This document shows, one piece after another, positions 13,831 to 16,602 of a stretch of DNA of 16,602 bases. Position 1 is the stretch's first letter, and each line of letters starts with the position of its first letter. Position numbers and translations under genes: made by a program. Under the pieces are notes generated by a model. That model saw nothing but the letters and a program-made list of their open reading frames with translations, was not told the DNA's origin and did no database searches. Source of the stretch: Pseudomonadota bacterium (lineage in GTDB: Bacteria > Pseudomonadota > Alphaproteobacteria > Rhizobiales > Xanthobacteraceae); assembly GCA_023432885.1 (NCBI GenBank), contig JAEZEU010000219.1, positions 1 through 16,602 on the forward strand. The letters are read 5' to 3'.

Positions 13831-14307
13831 CTAGACCGGCCGAATCGTCCAGCCGCGGCCGGAACAGATTACTTGGCCCTTCTGGTTGAAGAAGACGTTG
13901 TCGTGAACGACGAACAGCCTTTCGCGCTTGATGAACTTGTCGAGCGCGCGGGCCTGCAGGGTGATGACGTCGCCCGGCCGCGCCGGGATGTTGTAGCTCC
14001 AGGATTGTCCGGCGTTGACGGTGCCGGGCGAGCGCATCCAGTCATCCGCCGGCGTGCAGGAGAACATCAAAAGGATGTGGATCGAGGGCGGCGCGATCAG
14101 GCCGCCATAGCGGGTGGTCTTGGCATAGGCCTCGTCGAAATAGACGGGATGGGTTTCACCGACCGCGCGGCAATATAGTTCGATTGCCTCCCGAGACAGC
14201 GTGTAAGGGATGGTCTTGCGCGGCTCGCCGGGAACGATCTCGTCCCAGACCTTCCTCACATTGGCGTCTTTCCAGAAATCGGTCTCGAAGGCTTGCGCCT
14301 GCGCCAT
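13831..14307 (-). CDS. MaoC-like hotdog protein, FAS1-type N-terminal dehydratase domain, probably non-catalytic partner
   Basis: A 158-residue hotdog protein of the MaoC_dehydrat_N type. The region aligning with the active-site motif reads GETHPVYFDEAYAKTTRYGG (residues 50-69): the Asp-x-Asn-Pro-x-His pattern is replaced by ETHPVYFDE, lacking the catalytic His, as in the structural halves of heterodimeric or fused double-hotdog hydratases (HadA/HadC, ChsH1 style). PPSIHILLMFSC and SWSYNIPARPGDVITLQA follow. The start ATG at 14307 has GGGAGGACGGC; the frame is open to 14334 but MAQAQAF fits better. It is the first gene of the minus-strand operon and is divergent from the amidohydrolase gene. 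Confidence 0.87.
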   Translation of the reverse strand: MAQAQAFETDFWKDANVRKVWDEIVPGEPRKTIPYTLSREAIELYCRAVGETHPVYFDEAYAKTTRYGGLIAPPSIHILLMFSCTPADDWMRSPGTVNAGQSWSYNIPARPGDVITLQARALDKFIKRERLFVVHDNVFFNQKGQVICSGRGWTIRPV

Positions 14308-14339
14308 GCCGTCCTCCCGTTTTCGACGGCTCATGCCGT

Positions 14340-14411
14340 CTTGCCAAGTTTGTTATATGGTATAATCAATTTTCGGGACCCCGAAATCAAGCCGCCCGAC
14401 CCGAGGAAATC
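14340..14411. promoter_or_regulatory. Divergent promoter of hotdog operon and amidohydrolase with two dyads
   Basis: An AT-rich island in GC-rich DNA. TATAAT at 14361-14366 is a strong plus-strand -10 candidate, with CTTGCC (14340-14345) a possible but closely spaced -35. TTATA-TGG-TATAA (14353-14365) is a 13-base dyad overlapping that -10 and resembles the TGGTATA-type half sites of GntR-family operators. A second dyad TTTCGGG-AC-CCCGAAA (14371-14386) follows between the -10 and the ATG at 14412. Overlap with the promoter suggests repression; the regulator is not in the window. Confidence 0.6.
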
Positions 14412-15296
14412 ATGCCCAAGCTCAAACTGCCCGACATCGAGAAGGTCGCCGCGATCGACATCCACACCCATGCCGAGGAGCCCTGCGGGCTGCATGCCGA
14501 TGACGGCTATGACGATTTCCAGGAAAGGATGGCGGAGTACTTCAAGTCACCCAACAAGCATCCGCCGACAGTGCCGGAAACCGCGGCCTATTATCGCGCG
14601 AAAAACATCGCCGCGGTGATCTTCCCGGTCGATGCCGAGCGCGAGACCGGTTTTCGCCGCTACAACAATTACGAGATGCTGGAGGTCGCCTCCGATCATC
14701 TCGATGTGCTGATTCCCTTCGTCAGCATCGATCCGCACAAGGGCAAGCTCGGGGTGCGCGAGGCGAAGAAGCTGATCGAGGAATACGGGGTCCGCGGCTT
14801 CAAATTCCATCCGACCATGCAGGGCTTCTACGCCAATGACCGCATGGCCTATCCGCTCTATGAAGCTATCAATGACGGCGGCGCGATTGCGTTGTTCCAC
14901 ACCGGGCAGACCGGCGTCGGCAGCGGCATGCCCGGCGGCATGGGCATGCGGCTGAAATATTCCAACCCGATGTACATGGACGACGTCGCCGCCGACTTTC
15001 CGGATTTGAAGATCATTCTGGCTCATCCCTCCTTCCCCTGGCAGGAGGAGGCGCTGTCGGTCGCGACCCACAAGCCGAACGTCTATATCGACCTCTCCGG
15101 CTGGTCGCCGAAATACTTTCCGCCGATTTTGGTGCGCTACATCAACTCGATTCTCCAGGACAAGATGCTGTTCGGCTCCGACTGGCCTGTAATCACGCCG
15201 GACCGCTGGCTTGCGGATTTCGCCAAGCTCGACATCCGCGAGGAGATCCGGCCCAAGGTGATGAAGGCCAACGCACGGAAGATTTTGGGCATCTAG
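14412..15296 (+). CDS. Amidohydrolase-2 family metal-dependent hydrolase/decarboxylase
   Basis: A 294-residue TIM-barrel protein of the ACMSD / 2,6-dihydroxybenzoate decarboxylase / 4-oxalomesaconate hydratase group. Metal ligands are seen in order: HTH (His18, His20) on strand 1 in IDIHTHAEEPCG, His163 in LFHTGQTG, His205 in ILAHPSFPW, and Asp257 in LFGSDWP; FKFHPTMQGFYAND (His133) lies in the active site. The start ATG at 14412 has GAGGAAATC before it; the longer open frame to 14184 is antisense to the hotdog gene. Family members decarboxylate or hydrolyse aromatic or ring-cleaved acids, which fits the divergent enoyl-CoA hydratase pair as part of a catabolic pathway, but the substrate is not shown. 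Confidence 0.88.
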   Translation: MPKLKLPDIEKVAAIDIHTHAEEPCGLHADDGYDDFQERMAEYFKSPNKHPPTVPETAAYYRAKNIAAVIFPVDAERETGFRRYNNYEMLEVASDHLDVLIPFVSIDPHKGKLGVREAKKLIEEYGVRGFKFHPTMQGFYANDRMAYPLYEAINDGGAIALFHTGQTGVGSGMPGGMGMRLKYSNPMYMDDVAADFPDLKIILAHPSFPWQEEALSVATHKPNVYIDLSGWSPKYFPPILVRYINSILQDKMLFGSDWPVITPDRWLADFAKLDIREEIRPKVMKANARKILGI

Positions 15297-15324
15297 CAGG
15301 CTATACTCGGCGGCAGCTTGCGAG

Positions 15325-15552
15325 GTGATCCATGAGAGCTTCGCCGGATCCGTCGTTGCGTGCGGTGCCGATGTCGACCTTGCTAAGGGGCGAGCGCGCC
15401 GCCGCCGATCGCCGTGCGCTCGCAAGTCCTGCGGTTCCACCACAGCCGCTGGCCACCACGTCAAATACAACCAGGCGGCGCTCGATCGCTGCATCGACGC
15501 ATTGCGCAAATTCCTGTATGCGACCATCGACAGCAATGAGAAGCAACTGTGA
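15325..15552 (+). pseudogene. Short ORF before the haloacid dehalogenase gene, probably a gene remnant
   Basis: A 75-codon frame of mixed quality. Its first half (Arg/Cys/Ser-rich, RARRRRSPCARKSCGS) does not look like folded protein. Its second half, GHHVKYNQAALDRCIDALRK plus FLYATI, looks real: an amphipathic helix after a Gly-His, as at the C-terminus of an alpha/beta hydrolase of the dienelactone type, where the catalytic His sits. The frame ends in GTGA, overlapping the GTG start of the dehalogenase, which is the form of translational coupling. My reading is the remnant of a decayed hydrolase gene whose end was kept; a real small coding gene is less likely. The rest of 15297-15548 shows nothing else. 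Confidence 0.4.
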
Positions 15553-16289
15553 CCATCAGAGCCATCGTGTTCGACGCCTACGGCACGCTGTATGACGTGC
15601 AGTCCGTCGCCGATATCACCGAAGAGATCTTCCCGGGCTACGGCGAGATCATCACCCAGATCTGGCGCATCAAGCAGCTGGAATACACCTGGCTGCGCTC
15701 GCTGATGCGTCAGTACCGGGACTTTGCCGCGGTGACGCGCGACTCCCTCACCTACACGCTGAAATGCCTCGGCCTGGAGTATGACGAAGCGTCCTTTGCG
15801 CGCATCATGGACAAGTACCTGTATCTCGACCTCTATCCCGACGCGATGCTGGCACTGGAGGCAATGGCCGAGAAGAAGCTTGCGATCCTCTCCAACGGCA
15901 GCCCCGAAATGCTGAATGCCCTGGTTCGCAACAGCGGTCTGCGCCCTATTCTCGATGCCGTCATCAGCGTCGACGTGAATCGGACGTTCAAGCCGAGCCC
16001 CGAGGCCTATGCCTTGATCGAATCCACCCTGAAGATCCCCCCGGGCGAAGTCTTGTTCATTTCCTCCAATCCCTGGGACGTCTGCGGCGCGAAGTCGTTC
16101 GGGCTCAACGTCGCCTGGATCGAGCGCGTCACGCCGGAGGCGATGGCGCTGGCGTGCATCGAAAGCGACACGCTGCCGCCACTCACCATGTTCAAGGCGA
16201 TCCGCACCCAGATGGACGAGCTCGGCTTCGACCCCGATTACCGCATCCGCGCATTGTCGGAACTGCCTGCACTGATTTCCGGAAAGTAA
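15549..16289 (+). CDS. Type II haloacid dehalogenase (L-2-haloacid dehalogenase, HAD superfamily)
   Basis: A 246-residue HAD hydrolase that by family would hydrolyse L-2-haloacids to D-2-hydroxyacids. All class residues are seen: nucleophile Asp9 in VFDAYGTLYDVQSVA, the substrate Arg region WRIKQLEYTWLRSLM, Ser-Asn in LSNGSPEM (motif II), Lys in FKPSPEAY (motif III, with the family's Tyr), and SSNPWD (motif IV). The conserved Ser/Asn/Asp of motif IV are present, so it is a true type II dehalogenase rather than a generic HAD phosphatase; activity on fluoroacetate or chloroacids is possible. The start is GTG (MTIRAIVFDAYG), overlapping the previous frame by four bases. It is followed five bases later by the YbaK-type gene. 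Confidence 0.92.
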   Translation: MTIRAIVFDAYGTLYDVQSVADITEEIFPGYGEIITQIWRIKQLEYTWLRSLMRQYRDFAAVTRDSLTYTLKCLGLEYDEASFARIMDKYLYLDLYPDAMLALEAMAEKKLAILSNGSPEMLNALVRNSGLRPILDAVISVDVNRTFKPSPEAYALIESTLKIPPGEVLFISSNPWDVCGAKSFGLNVAWIERVTPEAMALACIESDTLPPLTMFKAIRTQMDELGFDPDYRIRALSELPALISGK

Positions 16290-16294
16290 CACCC

Positions 16295-16602
16295 ATGAGC
16301 ATCGAATCCGTCCGCGCCTTCTTCGCGGAGAAGGCGCCGGAGATCACTGTCATCGAATCCGAGACGAGCTCCGCGACGGTGGCACTCGCCGCCGAAGCTT
16401 ACGGCATCGAGCCGGGCCGAATCGCGAAGACCCTGTCCTTGCGCGTCGGCGATCGCGTGGTGCTGATCGTCGCGAGCGGCACGGCGCGCATGGACAACAA
16501 GAAAGTGAAGGCAGCCTTCGGCGGCAAGCCGAAGATGCTGGGCGTAGACGAGGTCGCCGCCATCACCGGCCATGAGGTCGGCGGCGTCTGCCCGTTCGGG
16601 CT
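16295..16602 (+). CDS. YbaK/ProX-type aminoacyl-tRNA editing protein, C-terminus outside window
   Basis: About 102 residues are visible of a family of 150-160. It starts MSIESVRAFFAEKAPEITVI, then carries GRIAKTLSLRVGDRVVLIVA, where Lys45 matches the conserved catalytic Lys of YbaK/ProX, and SGTARMDNKKVKAAFGGKPK with MLGVDEVAAITGHEVGGVCP, the family's GxxxGGVxPFG region. Members hydrolyse mischarged tRNA, typically Cys-tRNA(Pro) or Ala-tRNA(Pro). The ATG at 16295 follows the dehalogenase stop by five bases, so the two genes are co-transcribed, with GGAAAG as ribosome site inside the end of the previous gene. Link to dehalogenation is probably coincidental. Confidence 0.9.
   Translation, partial: MSIESVRAFFAEKAPEITVIESETSSATVALAAEAYGIEPGRIAKTLSLRVGDRVVLIVASGTARMDNKKVKAAFGGKPKMLGVDEVAAITGHEVGGVCPFG

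Noticed and set aside
14547..16292. 581-codon minus-strand open frame
   Set aside because: It is antisense to the amidohydrolase and dehalogenase genes, both of which carry complete catalytic motifs; its product is a typical His/Val/Glu/Arg shadow of GC-rich coding DNA.
1..16602. CRISPR array, tRNA, rRNA, transposase, prophage or toxin-antitoxin genes
   Set aside because: No evenly spaced repeats, no cloverleaf or rRNA-like stretch, and no product with matching motifs was found on either strand by eye.

Overview
The window looks like chromosomal DNA of an alphaproteobacterium of the Bradyrhizobium / Nitrobacteraceae type. This rests on high GC, protein family signatures (a TorF-type putative porin, zinc-less ribosomal protein L36, a Lys/Ala-rich histone H1-like protein, soluble cytochrome c) and a nested palindromic repeat at 13263-13364 of the kind scattered between genes in those genomes. 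It carries no rRNA, tRNA, insertion sequence, CRISPR array or phage gene that I can see. The genus is an inference from memory, not from a search.

Layout. 1-1069 (-): N-terminal two thirds of an L-lactate/glycolate permease, cut by the window edge. 1362-3107 (+): one-chain ABC transporter (membrane domain plus ATPase) of the YddA/ABCD type. 3209-4264 (-): TorF-family porin, convergent with the transporter across a shared hairpin. 4622-4981 (-): histone H1-like protein with its own terminator. 5061-9704: the glycolate oxidase locus, glcF and glcE as a tight pair (-), then a small antibiotic-biosynthesis-monooxygenase-like gene on the opposite strand (+), then glcD (-). 9897-10289 (+): soluble cytochrome c, divergent from glcD. 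10347-11303 (-): membrane-anchored alpha/beta hydrolase. 11573-11752 (+): a 59-residue conserved-looking small protein. 11811-12857 (-): a small secreted protein and a TPR lipid/periplasm-directed protein. 12941-13066 (-): rpmJ. 13371-14307 (-): two single-hotdog MaoC-like proteins forming a probable heterodimeric hydratase. 14412-16289 (+): divergent amidohydrolase, a degraded or unrecognised short ORF, L-2-haloacid dehalogenase. 16295-16602 (+): YbaK-type tRNA-editing protein, cut by the window edge.

How it fits together. Two metabolic themes stand out. The first is 2-hydroxyacid use: the permease imports lactate/glycolate, GlcDEF oxidises glycolate (or D-lactate) to the 2-oxoacid, and a cytochrome c gene shares the glcD promoter region; the L-2-haloacid dehalogenase at the far end would also yield 2-hydroxyacids. 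The second is a divergent catabolic module (hotdog pair / amidohydrolase) around an AT-rich promoter that carries two dyads, which looks like a regulated operator. The remaining genes are housekeeping or envelope genes.

Nothing here is a clear new defence or mobile system. The points most worth checking are the glc locus interrupted by an inverted monooxygenase-like gene, the active/inactive hotdog pair with its amidohydrolase and dual-dyad promoter, the 59-residue protein, and the terminator-like hairpin in the porin leader.
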